From positions 186,001-250,000 of the forward strand of contig CAXXUP010000008.1 of assembly GCA_963662765.2 (NCBI GenBank): a DNA stretch of 64,000 bases. Reading direction: 5' to 3'. How positions within the stretch are numbered: position 1 is the first letter of the stretch; each line of letters starts with the position of its first letter. A program made the position numbers and the translations under genes. The DNA comes from DATMXT01 sp963662765. GTDB taxonomy: Bacteria; Bacillota; Clostridia; Oscillospirales; Feifaniaceae. The notes beneath the pieces were generated by a model, which saw only the letters and a list, made by a program, of their open reading frames with translations, had not been told where the DNA came from and did not search any database. Below are positions 33,483 through 41,980 of this stretch, in pieces.

Positions 33483-34683
33483 CGATAAACCTTCTCTTTG
33501 CCATGTAGCAGGTCTTGTCCTCCAAGGAGGCTTTGCGGACTTTGACCGAAGTCTGAAACTCCGGCAGCGCGGCGTGGGCAAGCTCCATAAGTCTGCCGGC
33601 AGCGCCGTCCAAAGTCTGCGCGTTGATAATAAGCTCTGTGCCCGACAGGGTGGCGGCATAGTCGACAAGGTTGCCGTCTCTAAAGAGGGCATCATCGAGG
33701 TCGGCGATGTCAGGCCCCGCCGCAATGCGGCGCACATCGGCAAGCCGCCGCGTGACCCCGCCGCACCGACATTCCCCCGGCAGGATGCGAGCGAAATCCC
33801 CGGTCTGGTACCGGATAAGGGGCGCCGCCTCGAGTCCGATGGTGGTGACAACAAGCAGCCCCTGCTGTCCGTCCGGCACCGGGTTCCCCGCGTTATCCAC
33901 GATTTCGGCGATGATGTGGTTTTCCCTGATATGCATGCCCTCGTGGACCGGGCAGGTCACAGCGCCGCCAAGGCCTATCTCGCGGGAGCCGTAGTGCGGA
34001 AAAAGGCGCGTGTTAAGCCTACGTTCGGTGTCCGCCATGACGCTTTTCGGCAGCGTGTCGGCTGAGACCAGCGCCCGCCTGAGCGACATGGGGCCGAAAA
34101 GCCGCAACAATGAGAGCAGCGGCACCGGCATTCCAACATATACCGTGGGGTGCTCTATTTCAATCAGGGCAGCAAACTCGCCAAAACTCTTCCCGACGCC
34201 CGCCCGCACAGGTCGGCCGCCTAGCCGGAGGACGGCGGCGGCGATGAGCTCACCCAACCCTCCGCCCGCCGTAAAGGGCATGGCGATGAGGACTGCGTCC
34301 CCCTCATAGACGAGTTCGCTTAAGCCCGCCGCAAAAAATCTCACCGTGTGGGCCATATCGCTCTCAGTGTAAAAAATGCGCTTCGGGGGGGCAACGGTTC
34401 CGCTCGTCTGATCGGTGATGACGCGCCCGACCTCTCCTTGGGAGATGAGCAGCATCCCGGCGGCGTTTGCGGCAAGGTCATCCTCGGTCGTAAAAGGAAG
34501 GTTTTTCAAGTCGCCTAGGCTGGCAAGTCTCTCCGGCAGGTCTTTATAAAACCCGTCCCGCTCGCGCTCACGCTTTAGGAGCGCATTTAATCGGCCGAGC
34601 TGGAGCTCTTCCAGCACGGTCCTGTCGAGGACGGTCAACCCCTCGGTCTCTATAATCCAGTTGTCGAGCCGCGAATATTTCAT
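33475..34683 (-). CDS. AMP-dependent CoA ligase-like protein of the aldehyde oxidoreductase cluster (DVU_1553 type)
   Basis: The 402-residue protein resembles phenylacetate-CoA ligases: TSGTVAPPKRIFYTESD (about 95-110) is the ATP-binding P-loop variant, with later motifs HYGSREIGLGG, RYQTGDFARILPGECRCGG and a C-terminal RRFIEK. The family activates an acid as the acyl-AMP and then CoA thioester. This short form, with a PheA-like core and reduced C-terminal domain, is the type that accompanies molybdenum-containing aldehyde oxidoreductases (Desulfovibrio DVU_1553 group, from memory). Its substrate is unknown. It overlaps the TrsS-like gene by ATGA and is the last gene of the minus-strand maturation arm. 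Confidence 0.78.
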   Translation of the reverse strand: MKYSRLDNWIIETEGLTVLDRTVLEELQLGRLNALLKRERERDGFYKDLPERLASLGDLKNLPFTTEDDLAANAAGMLLISQGEVGRVITDQTSGTVAPPKRIFYTESDMAHTVRFFAAGLSELVYEGDAVLIAMPFTAGGGLGELIAAAVLRLGGRPVRAGVGKSFGEFAALIEIEHPTVYVGMPVPLLSLLRLFGPMSLRRALVSADTLPKSVMADTERRLNTRLFPHYGSREIGLGGAVTCPVHEGMHIRENHIIAEIVDNAGNPVPDGQQGLLVVTTIGLEAAPLIRYQTGDFARILPGECRCGGVTRRLADVRRIAAGPDIADLDDALFRDGNLVDYAATLSGTELIINAQTLDGAAGRLMELAHAALPEFQTSVKVRKASLEDKTCYMAKRRFIEK

Positions 34684-36062
34684 TTTCTGTAGAGAGCCTT
34701 CCCCTCTATGTTGGTCAGATTATAGGCACAGAAGGGCACCATGCCCCGGGCCGTGTCGGCCTCACAGATGTAGCAGCGGCGAAGTCGTTCGAGGTCAAGC
34801 GTAAAAGCGTCCTGAAACAGCATGCCGGAGACCGTAAAAGTGGACTGTCTCGCCTGCTCCAAAAAGGCGTCGAGGGACGCGGTGCCGTCAGGCATCTCCC
34901 CGCGGCCGGCAGACGCTGCGCCGCTCCCCCACTGCCAGGCCACCGTGTCTCTGGCCTGCGAGGATTTGACGCAGCAGCAGGTGTCCTGCCGCTTTACAAG
35001 CGGCCGCAGGGAACTGTCTTCCCCCACGCGGTAACTGGCATGAAAGGAGCAGTAGGGGCTCTCGGCCCCACCGCCGCAAAAGTCCTTTTCTTTTATACGT
35101 TCGCTGGTTTGCCCTTCAATAAGCCGCAGCATTTTCGGAATGGTCAGCCGCTCTACGGGAGCCTCAAGGGCACACCGGCCAAAGTAGCTGATGGGCTGGA
35201 AATGCACCCCTCGGACAACAGGTGTGCGGGCCAGTGCAAAGTCCAAAATGGCGCCAAGCTCCCCATCGTTGACCCCCGGTGCGACGGTGGGCACCAGCAC
35301 AACCGAAAGGCCCGCCTCTTTGCAAGCCTCGATGGCGGCCAGCTTGATGGGAAGCAGTTCTCTGCCCCGCAAAATGCGGTTGGGGGTTTCGGTCACGCCG
35401 TCAAACTGTAAAAACACGCAGGAGAGACCGGCCGCCGCGAGGGTTTTCGCGTAGCCCCCCTCCCCTGCCAGCCGCAGTCCGTTTGTGTTGAGCTGAAAAA
35501 ATGTAAAACCCTTTTCTTTACCAAGCGCAATAATTTCGGGCAAGTCGTCGCGCACCGTCGGCTCGCCGCCCGAGAGCTGAATATTGAAGGGGCCGCCCAT
35601 AGCCACCAGCATATCGTAGAGGCACTCGATCTCCTCTATGGGGGTGTCGCTGCCCAGCGCACCCGACGAGGCGAAGCAAACGGGGCAGTTCAGATTACAC
35701 CGGCTTGTCAACTCAAGCAGCACGCAGCATCCGGCACTTTCGTGGTTTTCGCAAAGCCCGCAGTCCCTAGGGCACCCGTCAACGGCCGGGACCGACACCT
35801 TGGGCTTGTTGCCGCGGTTTTCCCGCCCCCAGGCTTTGTACTCTTCGTAAGGTCCGTCCCAGATGAGAGCCGAAAAATACCCATGCACGGGACAGCTCTT
35901 TTCGAGATAAACTCTGCCGTCCTCCCCTACGGTGCGCCATGCGTCGATGACGGCAAGGCAGATGGGGCAGACGCTCTTCGTCAGCGAAAAGCGTCCCAAT
36001 AACGGCTCTTTTCTTTTTGCGATCACGCGGCGAACGGCTCTCTGCACGCGGGGCGGCATCAC
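34680..36062 (-). CDS. TrsS-like radical SAM protein
   Basis: The 460-residue protein has the radical SAM motif CNLNCPVC (Cys122, Cys126, Cys129) and further Cys-rich segments: SVCPICLAV near the N-terminus (Cys32, Cys35), DGCPRDCGLC (Cys97, Cys101, Cys104), DTCCCVKS and a C-terminal YICEADT. This matches the TrsS family, which is sometimes a selenoprotein; the typical Sec position appears to be cysteine here. It is associated with aldehyde oxidoreductase clusters. Its reaction is not known; it may act with the CoA ligase and small redox protein encoded on either side. The stop overlaps the CoA ligase start by ATGA. Confidence 0.82.
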   Translation of the reverse strand: MMPPRVQRAVRRVIAKRKEPLLGRFSLTKSVCPICLAVIDAWRTVGEDGRVYLEKSCPVHGYFSALIWDGPYEEYKAWGRENRGNKPKVSVPAVDGCPRDCGLCENHESAGCCVLLELTSRCNLNCPVCFASSGALGSDTPIEEIECLYDMLVAMGGPFNIQLSGGEPTVRDDLPEIIALGKEKGFTFFQLNTNGLRLAGEGGYAKTLAAAGLSCVFLQFDGVTETPNRILRGRELLPIKLAAIEACKEAGLSVVLVPTVAPGVNDGELGAILDFALARTPVVRGVHFQPISYFGRCALEAPVERLTIPKMLRLIEGQTSERIKEKDFCGGGAESPYCSFHASYRVGEDSSLRPLVKRQDTCCCVKSSQARDTVAWQWGSGAASAGRGEMPDGTASLDAFLEQARQSTFTVSGMLFQDAFTLDLERLRRCYICEADTARGMVPFCAYNLTNIEGKALYRK

Positions 36063-36283
36063 TTGTCCTCCAGCGCCCGCTCGACCGACAGCACTTTGCC
36101 GAGCGCAAGCTCTTCAGGCACGTAGACAAATCCGCACTTGGGGCATACCGGGAGCTCGACCGGAAAGGCGTTGTCGAGATAGGCGAAAGTCGCGCTACCC
36201 TTGACCAGCGGAACTTTGCACTTTTGGCAGATGAGCTTTTCCACCCGGTCAATCTCGTAATAGCTCTTTTTTTCTTCAGCCAT
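36059..36283 (-). CDS. Small CxxC redox/metal protein (DVU_1557 type)
   Basis: A 74-residue protein with two cysteine pairs, Cys19-x2-Cys22 and Cys47-x2-Cys50, in a rubredoxin- or zinc-ribbon-like spacing. The C-terminal helix is ELALGKVLSVERALEDK. Small proteins of this type lie next to TrsS and the dicluster protein in molybdenum hydroxylase clusters. It may bind iron or zinc and pass electrons. The ATG at 36283 starts 8 bases after the upstream stop and is preceded by GAGGTGCAG, within 36284-36292. Overlap with the TrsS-like gene is 4 bases. Confidence 0.7.
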   Translation of the reverse strand: MAEEKKSYYEIDRVEKLICQKCKVPLVKGSATFAYLDNAFPVELPVCPKCGFVYVPEELALGKVLSVERALEDK

Positions 36284-36291
36284 GCTGCACC

Positions 36292-38571
36292 TCAATTTAC
36301 CGTCATTCTGTGGCTGTAGGCCCTGTGGACGAGATACCCGCCGTCCTTCTCCTCGAACACGGCCCAAAACGTCACGTTGCCGATTCTGGCTCTGGCTGTC
36401 AGAAGTCCGGTCTCCCCATCGAGGATGGCCTCGCCCGTCTCACGGTAGGCCTTCATGACCCGGATGACGTCGGAGTCCAAAATCATGCGGTCATCCATGA
36501 GGGCGCGGGCCTCCGGCGTGATTTCAAGCGAAAAGTCTGTCATCTCTTCCTCCATGCGCTCTCCCCAGAGCCCTTCAAGCAGGTCTTTTTTTAGATTTAA
36601 ACGGTTTTTACGTTTTACCGAAATATCAGGCGGAGAACTCGGCTTTATTGCGTAAACCAGCTCCAGAATGTGGGCTGACTCACGCCCCTCTCTCGCAAAC
36701 CGGTCCTTGCAGTTCATGCAGTAAGTGACGTAGGGGCCATCAAGTTCCGTGCACTTTTCGGCCATCTCATGCGCGACTTCGCGGTTTGCGTACATGACAA
36801 GCCCGCCATAGCCACAGCAAGGGGTGTGATCATCGGAATAGGCCGCTTTGGTGACCGATAGCCCCACTGCTCCCGCGATTTTTTCGACGGCTGCCCGCAT
36901 GTCGGCATCGCCCCTTGCCCCGCAGGCATCGTGCAGCACGACCTGCCGGGTGCCGTCCGCCTTGGACGGCGAGACGCCGAGGCCGGCTAACACCTCGTAA
37001 ATATTCAGCACCTTTCGGTCAAGCGTATCTTCCAGCGTCTTCTTGCAGGTGGGACATCCGGCGATAATCGCGGGGTCTCCAAGCTTTGCAAGCTCATTTT
37101 TCAAAAAATCGGTCGTCTCGCCCAGAAGCTCGTATCGGCCGGCCCAGCTAGCGATGGCGCCGCAGCAGCCAAGCATGAGACCGACTCCGCCCGGTAGACG
37201 GGCGGCAAGGTCCTTATAGGCCGCGGCGACTGTTGCGGGCGAGAGGGCAGCCGTCTGACAGCCGGGGAAAAAGACATATTTTGAAGGTTCGCCGTTTGTC
37301 TGCGGGCGGGCCAAAAAGGCCTCGCCGTTTGAAAACAGCATATCGTAAAGCGCGAACTCATGAGTGGCCAGCGGCATTTTTCCGGTGGCAACCATATTTT
37401 CTCTTGCCATGTGGCAAATGTCGGCCATGTCGTATCCATGGGGGCAGGTGACGGCGCACTGGCCGCACAGGGCGCAGGAGTTGATGGGCTTGTTCATCAT
37501 GTGGTCGCCCATGATGATGCTGACATTGTTGTAAATCTCACGGGTGAGGGCGCGGGGGGATTTCTTATAGTGCGCAAGGTACGCACAACCTTTGAAGCAC
37601 TCCTCGCACCGACAGCTAATACAGCGTCCGGCCTCTGCCTTCGCCTCTTCCTGCGTGTAGCCCTCCCCCTCCGGCACCCTTTTTACTGCCGTGGCACTTG
37701 ACAGGTCAGAAAAAAGCCTGGAGGAGACGGGCCCCTCGGTTCCCCGGCAGGATGTGGGATCCATGCCCTGGGAGAGTCGGTCGACCGATAAGGCCGCCCG
37801 CTTTGCGGCGTAGAGCGCCGCAAGGGTTCCGACATCGGCCTTCTTTGCCCCTGCAACGACGCCCGCCTTTGTGCAGACCAGGGTTGCGGGGTCCGGCTCT
37901 TCGGCAAGCAGCGCTTCCCGGACTTCCTCCGACAGACATAGGATGTCGTATTCTCCCTTTACCCTATCGAAAAGAGCACTGTCAAGTTCGCTTCCAAATC
38001 TGATGTCAATGTCCATGTCGCAAAGCCGGTCCTCTTCCGAAGACCGGGCCTCCCCGTCCAAAAAAGGGGCGCAGCGGGCCATCAGGGCCGCAGCGTCCTT
38101 CTCCTCCACAAAGTATGTGACCGGATAACTCTTGCTCGCAAGCTCTCCGGCAAGGGCGAGCGAATACAAGTCGCAGCCAAGGACTGCCACCTTTTTGCTC
38201 TTTTTGATTTTGAACATGCCGCGTCCGCTCTTATGGGCGCCATATTTCATGGCGGCCCGCTCAAGGGCAGACATGTCGATCCCCTCGCCCACTTCCGACA
38301 GCCGGCAGGCGGCGGCACATGGGGACTCGCACCCGCCCGCCAAAATGAGCGGAAAGGGGGCAATACGCTCGAGCATGGCTCTGGCCCCCGTGAAGTCGTT
38401 CTCTTTCATCTTGGCCACAAAAGCTCTGCCGTCGAGCTTTAACGGGCAGGCCGCCGTGCAGAAGGCCGGCTCGTCGTAGATGCAGACGTTTTCGCGGGCT
38501 TCCAGCTCCGCTTTTGAAAGCATCTGCTTTTGACGGTAAGTTCTCGTTGACCGCTCCTTGAATTTGTCCAT
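36292..38571 (-). CDS. Iron-sulfur dicluster-binding protein with CCG domains
   Basis: The 759-residue protein is built from several iron-sulfur modules. Near the N-terminus are CIYDEPAFCTAACPLKLDG and GGCESPCAAACR (dicluster-binding domain as in glutamate synthase small subunits). A degenerate NAD-binding segment KKVAVLGCDLYSLALAGELA follows. In the middle stand CISCRCEECFKGC and CALCGQCAVTCPHG (4Fe-4S sites). The C-terminal half has two cysteine-rich CCG domains (FFPGCQTAAL, LGCCGAIASWAG, HDACGARGDAD, TPCCGYGGLVMYANREV). It probably gathers electrons for, or from, the aldehyde oxidoreductase system. The start at 38571 has AAAGGGA upstream. The family is often annotated as pyridine nucleotide-disulfide oxidoreductase/dicluster-binding protein. 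Confidence 0.75.
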   Translation of the reverse strand: MDKFKERSTRTYRQKQMLSKAELEARENVCIYDEPAFCTAACPLKLDGRAFVAKMKENDFTGARAMLERIAPFPLILAGGCESPCAAACRLSEVGEGIDMSALERAAMKYGAHKSGRGMFKIKKSKKVAVLGCDLYSLALAGELASKSYPVTYFVEEKDAAALMARCAPFLDGEARSSEEDRLCDMDIDIRFGSELDSALFDRVKGEYDILCLSEEVREALLAEEPDPATLVCTKAGVVAGAKKADVGTLAALYAAKRAALSVDRLSQGMDPTSCRGTEGPVSSRLFSDLSSATAVKRVPEGEGYTQEEAKAEAGRCISCRCEECFKGCAYLAHYKKSPRALTREIYNNVSIIMGDHMMNKPINSCALCGQCAVTCPHGYDMADICHMARENMVATGKMPLATHEFALYDMLFSNGEAFLARPQTNGEPSKYVFFPGCQTAALSPATVAAAYKDLAARLPGGVGLMLGCCGAIASWAGRYELLGETTDFLKNELAKLGDPAIIAGCPTCKKTLEDTLDRKVLNIYEVLAGLGVSPSKADGTRQVVLHDACGARGDADMRAAVEKIAGAVGLSVTKAAYSDDHTPCCGYGGLVMYANREVAHEMAEKCTELDGPYVTYCMNCKDRFAREGRESAHILELVYAIKPSSPPDISVKRKNRLNLKKDLLEGLWGERMEEEMTDFSLEITPEARALMDDRMILDSDVIRVMKAYRETGEAILDGETGLLTARARIGNVTFWAVFEEKDGGYLVHRAYSHRMTVN

Positions 38572-38617
38572 GAACTCCCTTTCCGCCGGCCGGCGCCACA
38601 CTTCTTTACCGGGATGC

Positions 38618-38651
38618 GGATACGCAAGGCGGCAGGCCGCCTTGCGTATCC
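38618..38651 (-). terminator. Hairpin between the aldehyde oxidoreductase and the dicluster gene
   Basis: The arms GGATACGCAAGGCGGC and GCCGCCTTGCGTATCC form a stem of 14-16 bp with a very short loop. On the minus strand it stands 45 bases past the aldehyde oxidoreductase stop. No T-run follows, so it may only weaken readthrough and set lower expression of the maturation genes. Confidence 0.5.
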
Positions 38652-38695
38652 ATCCCAACTACCGGGTATGATTTGCTGTGATTATACCAGATCAA

Positions 38696-41437
38696 TTAAA
38701 CTTTTTTCAACGCCTCGAGCACGACTTCGGGCAGGGCCGGAACGCGGGTGATACGGGCGCCGGTCGCGTTGTAAATGGCATTCAGGATGGCCGGATGGGG
38801 GGCGTCGAGCGGGGCCTCGCCGCAGCCGGCAGCACCGTAGGGGCCCTCTGGCCGCGGGGTCTCGAGGTAAATGACCTCCATGTCGTCGGGGATATCCTTG
38901 GCATAGGGAATGCCGCAGCGCAGCAGTGAAGTGTGCTTAGAGAGATCTTCAAAGTCCTCCGACAGCGCAAGTCCGATGCCCTGGGCGAGGCCGCCGTAGA
39001 AGTTGCCATCGACGGCAAGCCGGTTTAAGATGGTTCCGACATCGGCCACAGCCGTAAACTTTTCGACCTTGACCTTGCCGGTACCGGTATCGACCGCGAC
39101 TTCGGGCAGGAAAATGGTGTACATATAGACCGAGAAGGGCTCGCCCTGCGAGGTGGCCAGATCGACCGGGTTGGTGGAGCAGTAGGTGGCGACCCATTTA
39201 CCGACGCAGTGGGTCTCAATGCCTTCCGCTTTCATCTCATCATAGGTGCGCAAGCCCCCAGAGGGCTTTTTCATATTCTCAAGCAGCTTCTCGCAGGCAA
39301 GGCGGGTGGCGTTTCCGGTCATGACGGCCGAGCGGCTGCCGCCGGCAGGACCGGAGTTCGGCGTGTGCTTGGTGTCGCACAGGTCCAGCTTGATCATGTC
39401 CGGGGTAAAACCTGCCTTACGCAGCGTCTCGTGGGCGGCGGTCAGAGTTCCGATGTCGGCGCCCTGGCCGTGGTCCTCCCAGGAGTTACGTACCGTAACG
39501 GTGCCATCGGGATTGAGGTCAACCCAGCACTCGGAGCTGTCAACGCCGTCAAGGCCGCAGCCGTAGACACCGAGGGCCACGCCGACGCCGTATTTGACCT
39601 TCCCGTCCGAGGCGGCATTCTTTGCTGCCACCCGCTTTTTGGCTTCTTCGTACTTGGGCCTAGCCAGCTTGAAGAGGTCCTCTTCGCAGTAGACGTCAGG
39701 CTTAAAACCGGTCGGGATCGTCGAGCCCTCGGCGGCCTTGTAGCAGTTCATCTCGCGGATGTCGAAGGGATCCAGTCCCATCTTGGCGGCCAGCACATCG
39801 ATGGCAATCTCGCTACCCATGTAGGACTGCGGTGAACCGTAGGAGCGGAAGGCCGAGCCCCATGCGTGGTTCGTGAAGACCGTCGTGTTCTTATTGCGAA
39901 TGGTCGGAATATGGTATCCGGCGCCGGTAAACTGGGAGAGGCGGTGGGTCAGAAGATCGCCGAACTCCGAGTACGGTCCGTGATCGATATAGTTGTTGCC
40001 CCAGAGGCCAAGCAGCTTGCCGTTTTTGTCGGCCGCCAGCTTGACGTGCATATGGCCCGGGCTGCGCTTGCCGGTGTAGGTGATGGACTGGAACATGTTG
40101 AAGTTTAGGGACACCGGCCGCTTTGTGACCAGCGCCGCGACACCCAGAATGGCTTCGTTGGTGGGGGAGAACTTGTATCCGAACGTGCCGCCGGCGTTGT
40201 TTTGTACGATGCGCAGCTTATCCATCGGCACGCCGACGCCATCGGCGATCATGGCCATGTGCAGATGGATGCCAATCGACTTGGAGTGGACGGTCAACAT
40301 GCCATCCTCGTCGATGTAAGCGTAGCCGTTGTCGGGCTCGAGGTAGAGGTGGGGCTGGCGAGAGCAGTAGCTCTCGACCTCAACGACACTCGGCGCCGAG
40401 TCGAAGTCGAAGTCGGGGCCCTTGATGCAACTATTCTCGAAGTAGGCATTGGGGGTGCCGGGGTGGATTTCGATGGCGTCTGGGGCAAGGGCCTCCGGTG
40501 CGCTCATATAGGCCGGCAGCACTTCGAGGTCGAGTTTGACGGCCTTTGCAGCCTCTCTGGCATGCTCCTCGGTGTCGGCCGCGACGATGGCGATAGCGTC
40601 ACCGTACTGGAAAACCTTCTCATCGCAGAGGATGGGGCGGTCCCACCCATCGCACTTGTTATTGAGGGGCAGCATGACGAGTCCGTTGATGCGATTTTTG
40701 CCCGGCACGTCCTTTGCCGTGATGATCTTAAATACGCCGGGCATCTTCTCGGCCTCGGCGGTGTCAACGCCCATTATCTTGGCGTGGGAGACCTCGGCCT
40801 GGACAAGGGCAAGGCGCAGCGTGTCCTCGGGCATATGCAGCGCCTCATCGGCTCCGAAGTCCCAAGTTCCGGTGACTTTCATCGCGGCGGAGGGGCGGAC
40901 GAAGCTCGTGCCCATAATCTTGTTGTCCACCGGCTTGAACATGAGGTCTTCCTTGCTCATCTCGCCCCGCATCACGGCGGCGGCGGCCATGACGGCGTCG
41001 ACCAGCGGCTTGTAGCCGGTGCAGCGGCAGAGATTGCGGTTCTTGTCAAACCATGTTCTGATATCTTCTCTCGTGGGATTCTTGTTCGAATCCAGCAGGG
41101 CCTTGGCGCTGACGATAAATCCCGGGCTGCAAAATCCGCACTGGGCGCAGCCGTAGGCCATCCAAGCGACCTGAAGAGGATGTAAATTGCTTACGGTGCC
41201 GATGCCCTCAATGGTCTCGATGGTGGAAAAGTCATCAATCTTGCCGACCTTCGTAATGCAAGAGCGGGTCAGTTTGCCATTGAGGATGACGTTGCATGCT
41301 CCGCAATGGCCTTCTCCGCAACCGATCTTACAGCCGGTCAGCAGTAGGCGCTCGCGCAGGATGCTGGCGAGTGTCTCGCTTCCCTCGACAAGCAGCGTGC
41401 GTTCCACGCCGTTGATCAAGAATGTTTTTTTGTACAT
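38696..41437 (-). CDS. Molybdopterin-dependent aldehyde oxidoreductase (xanthine oxidase family)
   Basis: The 913-residue enzyme closely follows the layout of the Desulfovibrio gigas aldehyde oxidoreductase. The [2Fe-2S] ligands are at the same positions: Cys40, Cys45, Cys48, Cys60 and Cys100, Cys103, Cys137, Cys139. The large molybdenum-binding domain (from about residue 185) carries the family substrate motifs and ends with the catalytic glutamate in GCGEAPLD (Glu874). These enzymes hydroxylate aldehydes or N-heterocycles using molybdopterin cytosine dinucleotide. It has no FAD domain, so electrons must leave to a ferredoxin/flavodoxin or the dicluster protein. The ATG follows GGAGGAGG. The substrate cannot be predicted. 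Confidence 0.9.
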   Translation of the reverse strand: MYKKTFLINGVERTLLVEGSETLASILRERLLLTGCKIGCGEGHCGACNVILNGKLTRSCITKVGKIDDFSTIETIEGIGTVSNLHPLQVAWMAYGCAQCGFCSPGFIVSAKALLDSNKNPTREDIRTWFDKNRNLCRCTGYKPLVDAVMAAAAVMRGEMSKEDLMFKPVDNKIMGTSFVRPSAAMKVTGTWDFGADEALHMPEDTLRLALVQAEVSHAKIMGVDTAEAEKMPGVFKIITAKDVPGKNRINGLVMLPLNNKCDGWDRPILCDEKVFQYGDAIAIVAADTEEHAREAAKAVKLDLEVLPAYMSAPEALAPDAIEIHPGTPNAYFENSCIKGPDFDFDSAPSVVEVESYCSRQPHLYLEPDNGYAYIDEDGMLTVHSKSIGIHLHMAMIADGVGVPMDKLRIVQNNAGGTFGYKFSPTNEAILGVAALVTKRPVSLNFNMFQSITYTGKRSPGHMHVKLAADKNGKLLGLWGNNYIDHGPYSEFGDLLTHRLSQFTGAGYHIPTIRNKNTTVFTNHAWGSAFRSYGSPQSYMGSEIAIDVLAAKMGLDPFDIREMNCYKAAEGSTIPTGFKPDVYCEEDLFKLARPKYEEAKKRVAAKNAASDGKVKYGVGVALGVYGCGLDGVDSSECWVDLNPDGTVTVRNSWEDHGQGADIGTLTAAHETLRKAGFTPDMIKLDLCDTKHTPNSGPAGGSRSAVMTGNATRLACEKLLENMKKPSGGLRTYDEMKAEGIETHCVGKWVATYCSTNPVDLATSQGEPFSVYMYTIFLPEVAVDTGTGKVKVEKFTAVADVGTILNRLAVDGNFYGGLAQGIGLALSEDFEDLSKHTSLLRCGIPYAKDIPDDMEVIYLETPRPEGPYGAAGCGEAPLDAPHPAILNAIYNATGARITRVPALPEVVLEALKKV

Positions 41438-41513
41438 GTAGCGGCCTCCTCCGTTTGAAGTTTTTGCATTGGAAAGCGTGTTTTGGGCGGAATTCTTGTG
41501 CGGGCTTTATTTA

Positions 41514-41541
41514 TTGACATATCTCTTCCCACAGGTATAAT
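41514..41541 (+). promoter_or_regulatory. Promoter of the plus-strand maturation arm
   Basis: TTGACA (41514-41519), 16 bases and TATAAT (41536-41541) lie 28 bases upstream of the 87-aa protein start. It is divergent from the aldehyde oxidoreductase start at 41437. Confidence 0.8.
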
Positions 41542-41569
41542 GGGAATAAGAACAAGGGAGGTGTGCACT

Positions 41570-41833
41570 TTGGATCATGACAACGATGCCCTGTGTGAAA
41601 TCACAGCTGATCAGGTGACAATCGAAGTGGCCGACCAAAAGACCGGCAAAACGGTCAAAAGGACGCTCCCCTTGGGTTACCGGGAAAACGCCCACTTTCT
41701 TCAACTCTCCGGCGAGGACATGGCAGGCAAACCCTCGCAAATCGTGTTTTTCTCCGAATCCGGCGTGGGCAAACTCCGCGACATGACGGGCCGAGGACCC
41801 GACACCGACCCCTGCGGGTCTCATATAAATTAG
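41570..41833 (+). CDS. Small uncharacterised protein of the aldehyde oxidoreductase cluster
   Basis: An 87-residue acidic protein begins at TTG 41570, six bases after GGGAGGTG, directly behind a consensus promoter. A longer reading to ATG 41483 crosses the promoter and is rejected. It has no signal peptide or transmembrane segment. Visible features are GKTVKRTLPLGYRENAHFLQLSG and FFSESGVGKLRDMTGRG, with a single Cys near the start and one near the end. I do not recognise the family. It is separated from the nucleotidyltransferase by 147 bases that contain an operator-like palindrome, so it may belong to the cluster or be its regulator or a chaperone. Confidence 0.55.
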   Translation: MDHDNDALCEITADQVTIEVADQKTGKTVKRTLPLGYRENAHFLQLSGEDMAGKPSQIVFFSESGVGKLRDMTGRGPDTDPCGSHIN

Positions 41834-41887
41834 TATGCTATACCAATAAAATCCCAATTAGACCATATCAAAATTTGTGCAATCCGT

Positions 41888-41929
41888 CAAATTGTAAATG
41901 TTTACAAGTTGAGGTTTTTGTGTTATTAT
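41888..41929 (+). promoter_or_regulatory. Palindromic operator overlapping a promoter before the nucleotidyltransferase gene
   Basis: The perfect palindrome TTGTAAA-TG-TTTACAA (41892-41907) is extended by CAA/TTG after one mismatched pair on each side (41888-41911). Its right arm supplies a -35 box TTTACA (41901-41906), followed by 17 bases and TATTAT (41924-41929). The start codon is at 41981. A repressor binding here would block the maturation genes. The ModE/LysR-type helix-turn-helix encoded directly downstream is one candidate binding protein. Confidence 0.6.
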
Positions 41930-41980
41930 TAACAAAAAAGCGCAAAAAATGACTTGCTGAATTAAAATTTCGAGGTATTT

